DNA from: Paracoccaceae bacterium
GTDB taxonomy: Bacteria > Pseudomonadota > Alphaproteobacteria > Rhodobacterales > Rhodobacteraceae
Reading direction: 5' to 3'
Length of the DNA stretch: 7,706 nt
NCBI GenBank assembly: GCA_002400675.1
Contig: NVQY01000195.1
Span: 1-7,706, forward strand
Shown: piece by piece, positions 1 through 6,230 of the stretch
How the letters are laid out: each line of letters starts with the position of its first letter
Numbering within the stretch: position 1 is the stretch's first letter
Made by a program: the position numbers and the translations under genes
Notes under the pieces: model-generated
What the model saw: the letters and a program-made list of their open reading frames with translations, nothing else
What the model was told of the DNA's origin: nothing
Databases searched by the model: none

Positions 1-439
1 CCGGTTCCTGCTGGCGGGGTCGGCGGCGCGGTTGCAGGGCACGACGATGGTGATGCACCCCGCCGACATAGACGCCTCGCACCTGATGCTGTTGGAAGAG
101 GGCCATTGCCTAAGCGATCAGGCGTTAGAGGTCTGCGGCATGGATCGTTCCGGCAGCGGCATCAACATGGGCGCATCGTCGCTGGGGACATTATCGCGGC
201 TGGTGGCCGAAGGGTTCGGGCTGACCCTGATGCCGGAACTGGCGGCGCGGGCGGAAATGGCGGCGGCACCGGGTCTGCGCCTGCGTCGGTTTTGCGCGCC
301 GGAACCCTTTCGAACGATAGGGATCGTCTGTCGCCAAAGCACCCCGGTTGGTGGCTGGTTTGATGATCTGGCGGCGGTCCTGCGCGACGTGGGGCAGGGG
401 ATCACCGCCCGTAGTCGGACAGATTTCGGGCCGGGATGA
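1..439 (+). CDS. oxyR: OxyR hydrogen-peroxide-sensing LysR-family regulator, C-terminal part (5' end outside window)
   Basis: The gene is cut by the left window edge; 145 codons in the frame starting at base 2 remain, so the winged helix-turn-helix and about half of a roughly 300-residue protein are missing. What is seen is the effector domain. The segment LLEEGHCLSDQALEVCG carries two cysteines nine residues apart (codons at 107-109 and 134-136), matching the spacing of the Cys199/Cys208 disulfide switch of E. coli OxyR. The later segment GASSLGTLSRLVAEGFGLTLMP is also typical of the family. In the family, H2O2 oxidises this pair and the protein then activates catalase, peroxiredoxin and iron-handling genes. 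A peroxiredoxin gene lies convergent 57 bases downstream, which fits this role, although regulation of that gene is inferred only. Confidence is high because the redox-active motif is intact. Confidence 0.93.
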   Translation, partial: RFLLAGSAARLQGTTMVMHPADIDASHLMLLEEGHCLSDQALEVCGMDRSGSGINMGASSLGTLSRLVAEGFGLTLMPELAARAEMAAAPGLRLRRFCAPEPFRTIGIVCRQSTPVGGWFDDLAAVLRDVGQGITARSRTDFGPG

Positions 440-450
440 TCCCGGCCCGA
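426..450 (+). terminator. Hairpin at the end of oxyR with the stop codon as its loop
   Basis: An 11-bp perfect inverted repeat (426-436 with 440-450, arm TCGGGCCGGGA) encloses a three-base loop that is exactly the TGA stop codon of oxyR. It is GC-rich and very stable on paper. The following bases (TAGTCTTAAATC) are AT-rich but not a clean U-run, so efficiency is uncertain. It lies between two convergent genes and could stop read-through from either side, but the minus-strand side also lacks a U-run. Confidence 0.6.
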
Positions 451-496
451 TAGTCTTAAATCTAAGCCTTAACAGTGCCTTAGCACCCACCTAGGG

Positions 497-1030
497 TTAC
501 GAGTTTTCTTTCAGATGGGCCAGAACGGTTTCTGGCGAGGACACGCCATATGGGTCCTCGGGGTGGTTATCTGCGCGGCCCGGCTCTTCGAACCATGCCT
601 CGATCACACCGTCGTTGACGATGGCGGCATAACGCCAGCTGCGTGCGCCAAAGCTCAGGTTGTCCTTGTCCACCAACATGCCCATCATGCGGGTAAAGGT
701 GCCGGAGCCGTCGGGGATCACCTGAACATTTTTCAATTCTTGCGACTGCGCCCATTTGTTCATCACAAAGCTGTCGTTGACTGACATGCAGTAAATCGCG
801 TCGATGCCAGCTGCGGCAAAGTCGTCAAAGCCGTTCTCGTAGCCGGGCAGCTGATAGGTGGAACAGGTCGGCGTGAACGCACCGGGCAGCGAGAAAAGAA
901 CAACCCGCTTGCCGGCGAAATAATCGGCGGTGGTCATGTCCTGCCAGCGGAACGGGTTGGACCCGCCCACCGCTTCGTCGCGAATACGGGTGTGAAAGGT
1001 CACATCAGGAAGAGAGACGCCAGCGTGCAT
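497..1030 (-). CDS. Prx5-family peroxiredoxin (AhpC/TSA superfamily)
   Basis: A 177-residue thiol peroxidase that reduces H2O2 and organic hydroperoxides, probably cytoplasmic since no signal peptide is visible. The active-site motif PGAFTPTC gives the PxxxTxxC signature, with Thr53 and peroxidatic Cys56; the conserved arginine is expected in FGARSWRY (residues 127-134). A second cysteine, Cys81, lies in CMSVND, but this family often works as a 1-Cys or glutaredoxin-reduced enzyme, so its role as resolving cysteine is unknown. Length is normal for a Prx5 without a fused glutaredoxin domain. The ATG at 1030 is supported by AAAGGA at 1038-1043 with a 7-base spacer. It is convergent with oxyR, suggesting a peroxide-defence pair. 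Any reductant partner is not in the window. Confidence 0.93.
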   Translation of the reverse strand: MHAGVSLPDVTFHTRIRDEAVGGSNPFRWQDMTTADYFAGKRVVLFSLPGAFTPTCSTYQLPGYENGFDDFAAAGIDAIYCMSVNDSFVMNKWAQSQELKNVQVIPDGSGTFTRMMGMLVDKDNLSFGARSWRYAAIVNDGVIEAWFEEPGRADNHPEDPYGVSSPETVLAHLKENS

Positions 1031-1063
1031 ATTTAAATCCTTTAATTCATAAGCTTCCCGGCT

Positions 1064-1092
1064 GAATTAAAACGATTCTAAATTTGTTTCAA
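1064..1092 (-). promoter_or_regulatory. Possible promoter for the peroxiredoxin gene
   Basis: Read on the minus strand, TTGAAA (1087-1092) is followed after exactly 17 bases by TAATTC (1064-1069). The -35 is good but the -10 is poor. The segment 1031-1107 is clearly more AT-rich than its surroundings, as expected for a promoter region. A full OxyR site (four ATAG/CTAT quarter-sites with 7-base gaps) was looked for and not found. Confidence 0.22.
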
Positions 1093-1107
1093 TGGCCTAT
1101 TTTGTCG

Positions 1108-1335
1108 CTATGGCGCGGGCTGTTTTACCTTGGTCAGTGCCTCGAAATCATGGCGGGCGGCGATGTCATGCGCCTTGGCGATTGTGGCGATCACCCGGAC
1201 GATCTTTACCTTGTCTGCGGACGCGTTGATCCGGTTGACAACAAGATCCTCCGGGGTCTCCCCTGTCGCGCTGCATTTTCGGCCAAGACATCCCGCGCAG
1301 GACAGGGTAAGAACCGCCAACCCAAGCCGACCCAA
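1108..1335 (-). CDS. Possible small secreted or lipoprotein-like protein, unknown function
   Basis: A 75-codon frame on the minus strand, opening with TTG at 1335 (another TTG lies at 1320) and ending with TAG at 1108. The first 16 residues, [16 protein letters not shown], look like a short signal peptide followed by cysteine, but the residue at -3 is not the Leu/Val/Ile of a classical lipobox. The remainder is hydrophilic with an amphipathic stretch ([17 protein letters not shown]). Third codon positions are about 69 percent G or C by hand count, in keeping with real genes here. There is no good ribosome binding site and no ATG, so it may start elsewhere or be spurious. It would lie 77 bases upstream of the peroxiredoxin gene on the same strand and divergent to lipA. 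I do not recognise a family. If it is not a gene, then 1093-1350 is simply lipA upstream region. Confidence 0.4.
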   Translation of the reverse strand: MGRLGLAVLTLSCAGCLGRKCSATGETPEDLVVNRINASADKVKIVRVIATIAKAHDIAARHDFEALTKVKQPAP

Positions 1336-1350
1336 CTCAGGACCACGCCC

Positions 1351-2307
1351 ATGTCACGCGATCTGAAAATCCCCGAGCAGCGCCACCCGGAAAAGGCGCG
1401 GCGCCCGGACAATGCCCAGCCCAAGAAACCCAAATGGATTCGCGTCAAAGCCCCCGGCGGCAAAGGCTACGCCGACACCCACAAAATCATGCGCGAACAC
1501 GGGCTGGTCACGGTCTGCGAAGAGGCGGGTTGTCCCAATGTCGGCGAATGCTGGTCGCAGGGCCACGCCACCATGATGATCATGGGCGACGTTTGCACCC
1601 GTGCCTGCACCTTCTGTAACATCGCCACCGGCAAACCGCCCGAAGACCTCGACGCGTTCGAACCGGGCAGGGTGGCCGATGCGGTGGCCAAGCTGGGGTT
1701 GAAGCATGTGGTGATCACCTCCGTGGATCGCGACGACATCGCCGACGGGGGGGCGGCGCACTTTGCCCAGACCATCCGCGCCATCCGCCATCGCAGCCCC
1801 GAAACCACCATCGAAATACTGACGCCGGATTTCATCAAATGCGCCCCCGAGGTGCTGGAACAAATCGTCGAGGCCCGCCCCGATGTGTTCAACCACAACC
1901 TTGAAACCGTGCCCGGCCTCTATCCACAAGTCCGCCCCGGCGCGCGCTATTTCCACAGCTTGCGCCTGTTGCAGCGGGTCAAGGAACTGGACCCGTCGAT
2001 GTTCACCAAATCCGGCATCATGGTTGGCTTGGGCGAAGATGAAACCGCCGTGCGCCAGGTGATGGACGACATGCGCGCCGCCGACATTGATTTCCTGACC
2101 ATCGGCCAGTACCTGCAACCGACGCCCAAGCATCAGCGCCTTGACCGCTTTGTCACCCCGGACGAATTCAAATCCTACGAAAACGCCGCCTATGCCAAGG
2201 GGTTTTCCATGGTGTCGGCGACGCCGCTTACCCGGTCATCCTACCACGCGGGCGACGATTTTGCCCGCCTGCGTGACGCGCGCGCGGCAAAACTGGCACA
2301 GGGGTAA
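1351..2307 (+). CDS. lipA: Lipoyl synthase LipA (radical SAM)
   Basis: A 318-residue radical-SAM enzyme that inserts two sulfur atoms into the octanoyl chain on lipoyl-carrier domains of 2-oxoacid dehydrogenases and the glycine cleavage H protein, in the cytoplasm. Both iron-sulfur sites are complete. The auxiliary cluster cysteines are C56, C61 and C67 in [12 protein letters not shown] (CX4CX5C). The radical-SAM cysteines are C82, C86 and C89 in CTRACTFC (CX3CX2C). The C-terminal RSSYHA motif (residues 295-300) supplies the serine ligand of the auxiliary cluster. The frame stays open upstream to 1084, but the ATG at 1351 gives the usual family length and has AGGA at 1339-1342 eight bases ahead, so the 89-codon extension is rejected. 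The gene stands alone, with only 21 bases to the convergent D15 gene and no convincing terminator in between. Confidence 0.97.
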   Translation: MSRDLKIPEQRHPEKARRPDNAQPKKPKWIRVKAPGGKGYADTHKIMREHGLVTVCEEAGCPNVGECWSQGHATMMIMGDVCTRACTFCNIATGKPPEDLDAFEPGRVADAVAKLGLKHVVITSVDRDDIADGGAAHFAQTIRAIRHRSPETTIEILTPDFIKCAPEVLEQIVEARPDVFNHNLETVPGLYPQVRPGARYFHSLRLLQRVKELDPSMFTKSGIMVGLGEDETAVRQVMDDMRAADIDFLTIGQYLQPTPKHQRLDRFVTPDEFKSYENAAYAKGFSMVSATPLTRSSYHAGDDFARLRDARAAKLAQG

Positions 2308-2328
2308 AACCGGCACCGGGATAAGGAC

Positions 2329-3501
2329 TCAGAACCGCTGGCCCACATAGATATATAGCTGATCCTCACCCAGACTGTTGCGGGCCAGATCGATCGAGAA
2401 ATCCAGCGGGAACTTCTTTGACACCCGGTACCGCGCGCCCAGCCCATAGGCCGTGTGGGTGCCGCCGATGTCCAGATCCTTGTAGTTCGGACCAACCATG
2501 CCGATGCCGCCAAAGGCCACCATGCCAAGGCGTTTGGTGAATTGCTGGCGATATTCCACCTGTATCGACGCCGACCTCAGGTCCAGAAACTGCGTGGCGG
2601 AAAACCCCCGGAACCCGTCTGTTGACCCCAGCGAACACTGGTCAAAAAACGGCGTATCTACAGACGCGGAACAGGCCGAGGCGCGCGCCGCAAAAACTCC
2701 GGCACCGCCAACTTTCAGGTAGTGCGTGTAGTTGACAAAGCCCTTGGTGTAATCTTGCGAAAACCCGCTAAGCGCGACGTTGCGCGAGGCCTCAAATTGT
2801 AGATAACCGCCGCTGGTCGGATAGATCGTGTCGTCGCGCCGGTCCCATTCGGCCAACAGGCCAAGGCTGGCGACTTCGGTGTTGAGGAACTTGTTGAACG
2901 GCGGCGGGATTGGCGGCAGGCCCGGGGCCCCCGGCGTGATCGTGGTGTCGAGATAGCGCAGCGAAGCCCCAAACGACAACTCGGACGTGACGCCATAGGC
3001 AAGGCTCATCCGGGCCAGAACGCCGTCTTGCCGGATTGGCAGATTGCCCAGCGGGGTGAACAGATCATAGCGCACATCGGCCTCGGCAAACATCGATTCA
3101 AACAGCCAGCGGTTGTTGTCAAAGGCCAGATTGACCGCCAGCCCATAGCCGATGCTGCCATTGTCCGACCGCAGCGCACCTGCGCCGATCATCGACGGTT
3201 TCGAGGTGGCATCGGTCTTGAACAGATACCCCGCGCCCAACATCAACCCCGAGCCGATCGTCGGGTTGGAAAACGGGATCGGGGCCAGCACCAGTGACCC
3301 GTTGCGAAAGCCGAAATCGCTGTTTTCGCTGACCTCGGGCAGGGTCGATAATTCGCCTTCAATGCTGCCTTGTTGTTGCGCGGTGACGCGGGCAGGGGCG
3401 GCGAGGGCAAAGGATACGGCAAGGGCGGCCAGCACCGCCCGTCCGCGTCTCGTCGGGGCGGTTGGCAAAGGCCGGGGTGCGATAGGGGGAACAGGGCGCA
3501 T
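2329..3501 (-). CDS. Omp85/D15-family outer membrane beta-barrel protein without POTRA domains
   Basis: About 390 residues from the ATG at 3501. A long signal peptide with basic residues (TRRGR) and a hydrophobic core ends near residue 41 (VTAQ). The rest reads as alternating beta-strands ending in a C-terminal phenylalanine (VGQRF), typical of BAM-inserted barrels. Family marks are DDTIYPTSGGYLQFE (about 223-237), which has the D-x(n)-P-x-x-G pattern of Omp85 barrels, and GFRGF (about 296-300), matching the VRGF/Y motif of loop 6. Only about 25-40 residues lie between the signal and the first strands, so there is no room for POTRA domains, unlike BamA or TamA. Two cysteines at about 277 and 289 just before the loop-6 motif may form a loop disulfide. 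The frame continues upstream to a TTG at 3540, but the signal peptide favours 3501; no strong ribosome binding site is seen. It follows mscS on the same strand. Substrate or partner unknown. Confidence 0.85.
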   Translation of the reverse strand: MRPVPPIAPRPLPTAPTRRGRAVLAALAVSFALAAPARVTAQQQGSIEGELSTLPEVSENSDFGFRNGSLVLAPIPFSNPTIGSGLMLGAGYLFKTDATSKPSMIGAGALRSDNGSIGYGLAVNLAFDNNRWLFESMFAEADVRYDLFTPLGNLPIRQDGVLARMSLAYGVTSELSFGASLRYLDTTITPGAPGLPPIPPPFNKFLNTEVASLGLLAEWDRRDDTIYPTSGGYLQFEASRNVALSGFSQDYTKGFVNYTHYLKVGGAGVFAARASACSASVDTPFFDQCSLGSTDGFRGFSATQFLDLRSASIQVEYRQQFTKRLGMVAFGGIGMVGPNYKDLDIGGTHTAYGLGARYRVSKKFPLDFSIDLARNSLGEDQLYIYVGQRF

Positions 3502-3541
3502 GACGTTGGTCAAAATTCCACAATCCCCGCAGGGATGCAAG

Positions 3542-3583
3542 CGCCGGCGGGCGGGTCCGGTTTTCCGGACCCACCCGCTGGCG
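3542..3583 (-). terminator. Strong hairpin between the mscS and D15 genes
   Basis: Arms 3542-3560 and 3565-3583 pair over 19 positions around a four-base loop (AAAA in the minus-strand RNA). Seventeen pairs are Watson-Crick, one is G-U in the minus-strand RNA and one is a C-A mismatch. The inner 14-bp stem (3547-3560 with 3565-3578) has no mismatch when read as minus-strand RNA. It begins 7 bases after the mscS stop. No U-run follows, so it may be a leaky terminator or a 3'-end stabiliser that lowers D15 expression relative to mscS. A second small hairpin (arms 3523-3527 and 3532-3536) follows before the D15 start. Confidence 0.5.
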
Positions 3584-3590
3584 TGATTGG

Positions 3591-5891
3591 TCAGGGCTTT
3601 GGTTCGGCCTGCAGACGCGCGGCTTCGGCGGCGACGGCGGTGGCGGCGATCTTGGCCTTGTCGTCCTCGCTCAGGGTTCCGTGGTGTTCGGGATCGGAAA
3701 TCGCCACCCGCACTTCGCGCCGCGCGAACGGGATGCCGGCGGCGTCGAATTCGGCTTTGACGCGGTTGTAGATTTCCTTGCGGATGGTGAACTGCGTGCC
3801 CGGCTTGGCCATGAACTTGCCCCGCATCACCATGCCCACGTCGTCAAACTGGAACACACCCTGACTTTTGAACGGCTCAAGGAACCCATCCTTGTGGATC
3901 GGATCTTCCATCATCTCGGCACCGATCTTTTTAAAGATCTTCTTGACCTTGTTGGGATCGGTTTCAAACGGCACGGTGAACATCAGCTTCATGATCACCC
4001 AGTCGCGGCTAAAGTTGGTTACCTTGGGGATTTCGCCGTAAGGCACCGTATGCACCAGCCCACGGTGATGGCGTAGCTGCATCGAGCGGATTGAGATTTT
4101 CTCGACCGTGCCCATGGTGCCGCCGATGTCGACGTATTCGCCAACCCGGAACGCGTCATCAATCAGGAAAAAGATGCCGGACACGATGTCGGTGACCAGT
4201 TTCTGGGCACCAAAACCAATCGCCAGACCAAGGATACCAGCACCAGCCAAAAGCGGCGTGGTATCAATCCCCAGCGCGCTAAGCGCGACCAGCCCGAATA
4301 TCACTGCAATGGCGGTTTGCGCGGTCACCCGGATCAGCGGCAGAACCGTAGCCAGACGTGAGCCACCCGCGCCGCCACCATCGCCGCCAGCCTCGCCGAC
4401 ATTGCCGTCAGTGGTGGTCATTTCCTTGGCCAGACGCCGGTTGATCCACAGCGAAACAAGTTCGTAGACGATGTAACCGATGGCCGAAATCATCAGAAAC
4501 TCGATCAGGTTGCCGGCAAAGTTGCTGCCAACCCCGGCGGCGGCCAGATTGCGCAGGTCGATATTCCACGCCCCGGCGATCACCAGCAGGACGATTGCCC
4601 CGGCAATGACCCTTCCAATGCGGATGAAACTGCGTTTGGTGGCGCGGTAAGCTGTTTCAGCGACCGGGCCTTCACCAATGATCGGTGGCAACAAATGGCG
4701 CACCAGCCCGCGAATTGTGGTATCGAACGCGGGCAGCAGGAACAGCCACGCCATGGTGGTATATTGTGGTGCCGGCAGCAGAATTTCGACCATTCCCAAT
4801 CCGGTAATTGTGACCATAAGCACCCACATGAAGGCCGAAATGGTGCCCACGAACACCGGATAATAACGGGCAACGACCTCATCAAAAGCGGTGCGGTCCG
4901 GGTCGGTGCCGCGAATGATCTCTGCCAGACCCTCGCGCGCGGTCCAGGCGATGACGACTATATAGATATGCATGACCGTGGTCAGCCAGAACCCGATGCG
5001 CGACTCTGCCAGAGGCATGCCGTTTGCAAGGTTGAATTCGACAACGAACCGGACGATGCCGGCAACAAATATCAACCCGACTAAATGGTGATAAAGGTAC
5101 TTGGCCCAGTTGTCAGAGACGTTGACCAAGCGCAGGTCAGCCCGCGCAGGGGCAAGCACAAACCGCAAAAGAGCTGCCGTCAGGCGCGGCAACCAAATCA
5201 GATAAAGAACAAACGGGGCGACAAAAACCAGTTGCTGCTGGTCAAGTAACGCCAGACCTACCGTGCGCAGGGCAATGTAAAAGGCGACCAGCCCGATGAT
5301 TTCACGCAAGAAACGGCGGAACAGATAGCTCAGCGAGGTCCACAAGGTTGAATCGTCCTGCGCAACCTCGGTTTTTTGCCAGCGTCGGGTGAAGAAACCC
5401 AAGGCGTATTCTGCCGCAAATCCGGCCGCAAGGGCCAGCGCGGTAAAGCCGAACATGGCGAGTAACCCGGCCCCGCCAAAGGCACCAGCAAAGATGGAAA
5501 TTGCTTCGGCCTGTTTCGAAAACATCACCGGAAGCGCCAGTACCGCGCCGATAAGCGGCGTATAAAATGCTGTCCAGAGCTTTGTAATCTTTTCGCCCAA
5601 CGTAACCCTGTTTTTCGGCGTGGCCTGTTCCTTGGCCACCGCATCGAGCCGGTCCAGCAACATGCCACGCACCTGATCGTCGGACATGCGTGCGACCATT
5701 TCGCTGATTGCCTGCGGGGTCAGCGGGTCGGGCAGGGTGACCGTATCAGACGTTGGTGCCGATGATCCCGGCAGCGCGATTTGCGCCTGTGCGGGGGATA
5801 CAAACATGCCAAGCAACAGCACGAGTGAAAAAGCCGAGAGAATTCGATTAAACACGTTCCTGAACGTCCCTGTTATTGATTTTTTGCGCAA
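3591..5891 (-). CDS. Large MscS-family mechanosensitive ion channel (YbiO-like)
   Basis: A 766-residue inner-membrane channel expected to open under membrane tension and release solutes during hypo-osmotic shock. Order seen: signal peptide (to about residue 36, PAQAQ), a short periplasmic helix segment (about 57-90), many hydrophobic segments between about 112 and 482 (roughly nine to ten), a glycine-rich linker (about 499-511), a helix at about 518-540, then the MscS pore helix and beta domain. The pore region LLAGAGILGLAIGFGAQK (547-564), followed by DIVSGIFFLIDDAFRVGEYV, is the canonical TM3/beta-domain sequence; the alpha/beta vestibule runs to about 735 and a charged, alanine-rich tail follows. 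Length is close to E. coli YbiO (about 740) and far above MscS (286). The start is uncertain: TTG at 5891 lacks a ribosome binding site, and a GTG at 5855 (residue 13) with GGGA upstream would also keep the signal peptide. The D15 gene follows 89 bases downstream. Confidence 0.93.
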   Translation of the reverse strand: MRKKSITGTFRNVFNRILSAFSLVLLLGMFVSPAQAQIALPGSSAPTSDTVTLPDPLTPQAISEMVARMSDDQVRGMLLDRLDAVAKEQATPKNRVTLGEKITKLWTAFYTPLIGAVLALPVMFSKQAEAISIFAGAFGGAGLLAMFGFTALALAAGFAAEYALGFFTRRWQKTEVAQDDSTLWTSLSYLFRRFLREIIGLVAFYIALRTVGLALLDQQQLVFVAPFVLYLIWLPRLTAALLRFVLAPARADLRLVNVSDNWAKYLYHHLVGLIFVAGIVRFVVEFNLANGMPLAESRIGFWLTTVMHIYIVVIAWTAREGLAEIIRGTDPDRTAFDEVVARYYPVFVGTISAFMWVLMVTITGLGMVEILLPAPQYTTMAWLFLLPAFDTTIRGLVRHLLPPIIGEGPVAETAYRATKRSFIRIGRVIAGAIVLLVIAGAWNIDLRNLAAAGVGSNFAGNLIEFLMISAIGYIVYELVSLWINRRLAKEMTTTDGNVGEAGGDGGGAGGSRLATVLPLIRVTAQTAIAVIFGLVALSALGIDTTPLLAGAGILGLAIGFGAQKLVTDIVSGIFFLIDDAFRVGEYVDIGGTMGTVEKISIRSMQLRHHRGLVHTVPYGEIPKVTNFSRDWVIMKLMFTVPFETDPNKVKKIFKKIGAEMMEDPIHKDGFLEPFKSQGVFQFDDVGMVMRGKFMAKPGTQFTIRKEIYNRVKAEFDAAGIPFARREVRVAISDPEHHGTLSEDDKAKIAATAVAAEAARLQAEPKP

Positions 5892-5940
5892 ACCGATGCG
5901 AGATTAGACACGGATTTACGCAAATACCGCTTGAATTGCA

Positions 5941-5995
5941 CGGAATTTCTTTCCGCAAACCCGCCATATCATCCTGAATTCCGGCCACCGGAATT
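5941..5995. promoter_or_regulatory. Cluster of GGAATT-type inverted repeats upstream of mscS
   Basis: A perfect 8-bp inverted repeat, AATTCCGG-CCA-CCGGAATT (5977-5995), lies 36 bases from a weaker one, CGGAA-TTTCT-TTCCG (5941-5955); both share the CGGAATTTC word. They lie 50-104 bases before the mscS start on the side where its promoter must be. A TCTAAT (minus strand, 5903-5908) could be its -10 but has no matching -35; transcription from there would start almost at the TTG, favouring the GTG at 5855. Operator function is inferred only. Confidence 0.3.
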
Positions 5996-6063
5996 TCCGC
6001 GTCATATGTGCCAAGGTCCGGTGCTATCGGTAACCGCGGCGCGCGCAGGCACTAGCAGAGGCC

Positions 6064-6093
6064 AAAAAAAAAGGCCGAGCACAAGGCTCGGCC
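6064..6093 (-). terminator. Intrinsic terminator (GC hairpin plus nine U)
   Basis: On the minus strand GGCCGAGC (6086-6093), a five-base loop and GCTCGGCC (6073-6080) form a perfect 8-bp stem; two bases later in the pairing (6071-6072) a run of nine T (6064-6072) begins directly after the stem. This is the clearest terminator in the window and its polarity is unambiguous, since the plus-strand side has no U-run. It ends transcripts coming from the LysR gene and/or the candidate small RNA, insulating mscS. Confidence 0.9.
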
Positions 6094-6145
6094 AAAGTCC
6101 AACAGGGAGGTGAAGATGATGAGCGTTGAAGCATCATCGCCTTCG
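6064..6145 (-). ncRNA. Candidate small RNA with anti-Shine-Dalgarno segment
   Basis: Minus-strand unit of about 80 nt with three parts. First is a hairpin with a 7-bp stem GATGATG/CATCATC (6132-6138 with 6115-6121) and a 10-base loop. Next is an unpaired stretch (6094-6114) containing CACCUCCCUGUUGG, complementary to strong ribosome binding sites of the AACAGGGAGG type. Last is an 8-bp GC-rich terminator stem with nine U residues. A possible promoter lies at the right distance upstream. CCUCC-bearing RNAs are known in alphaproteobacteria (Rhodobacter CcsR RNAs and the rhizobial cuckoo/ar14 family, which have CCUCCUCCC); the motif here is shorter, so membership is not claimed. Alternatively this is just the 3' UTR of the upstream LysR gene, possibly processed to release the same RNA. 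Confidence 0.45.
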
Positions 6146-6151
6146 ATACTT

Positions 6152-6180
6152 GATTTAGGTATCCTGCATCGTGCATTCAA
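6152..6180 (-). promoter_or_regulatory. Possible promoter for the candidate small RNA
   Basis: Minus strand TTGAAT (6175-6180), 17 bases, then TAAATC (6152-6157). Spacing is ideal and the -35 is fair, but the -10 matches the consensus at only about three of six positions. It would place the transcript start near 6145, just ahead of the first hairpin. Confidence 0.3.
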
Positions 6181-6198
6181 GTTCCTTTTGCCGCAAGT

Positions 6199-6230
6199 GC
6201 AGCATTGCTGCTATGCGTCTGATGCATAGC
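6199..6230. repeat. Two adjacent inverted repeats at the 3' end of the LysR gene
   Basis: GCTATGC-GTCTGAT-GCATAGC (6210-6230) is a perfect 7-bp inverted repeat that reaches into the LysR stop codon; immediately beside it is the palindrome GCAGCA-T-TGCTGC (6199-6211). On the plus strand the first is followed by TATATTTT, a weak terminator-like tail. They may stabilise the LysR mRNA 3' end; no stronger claim can be made. Confidence 0.3.

Noticed and set aside
1235..1240. Perfect TTGACA as a lipA -35 box
   Set aside because: No -10-like sequence at 15-19 bases downstream (the region is CT/G-rich).
1084..1350. 89-codon in-frame extension upstream of lipA
   Set aside because: Starts with TTG, has no family similarity, and the ATG at 1351 gives normal LipA length with a ribosome binding site.
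1354..2133. Long minus-strand open frame (259 codons) opposite lipA
   Set aside because: It is antisense to a complete lipA and reads as low-complexity shadow sequence with no family signature.
2308..2328. CCGG-CA-CCGG as a lipA terminator
   Set aside because: Only a 4-bp stem with a two-base loop and no U-run.
6004..6024. Sigma-54 type -24/-12 promoter (minus strand TTGGCAC) upstream of mscS
   Set aside because: The -12 element is ACGC rather than TTGC at the required spacing.
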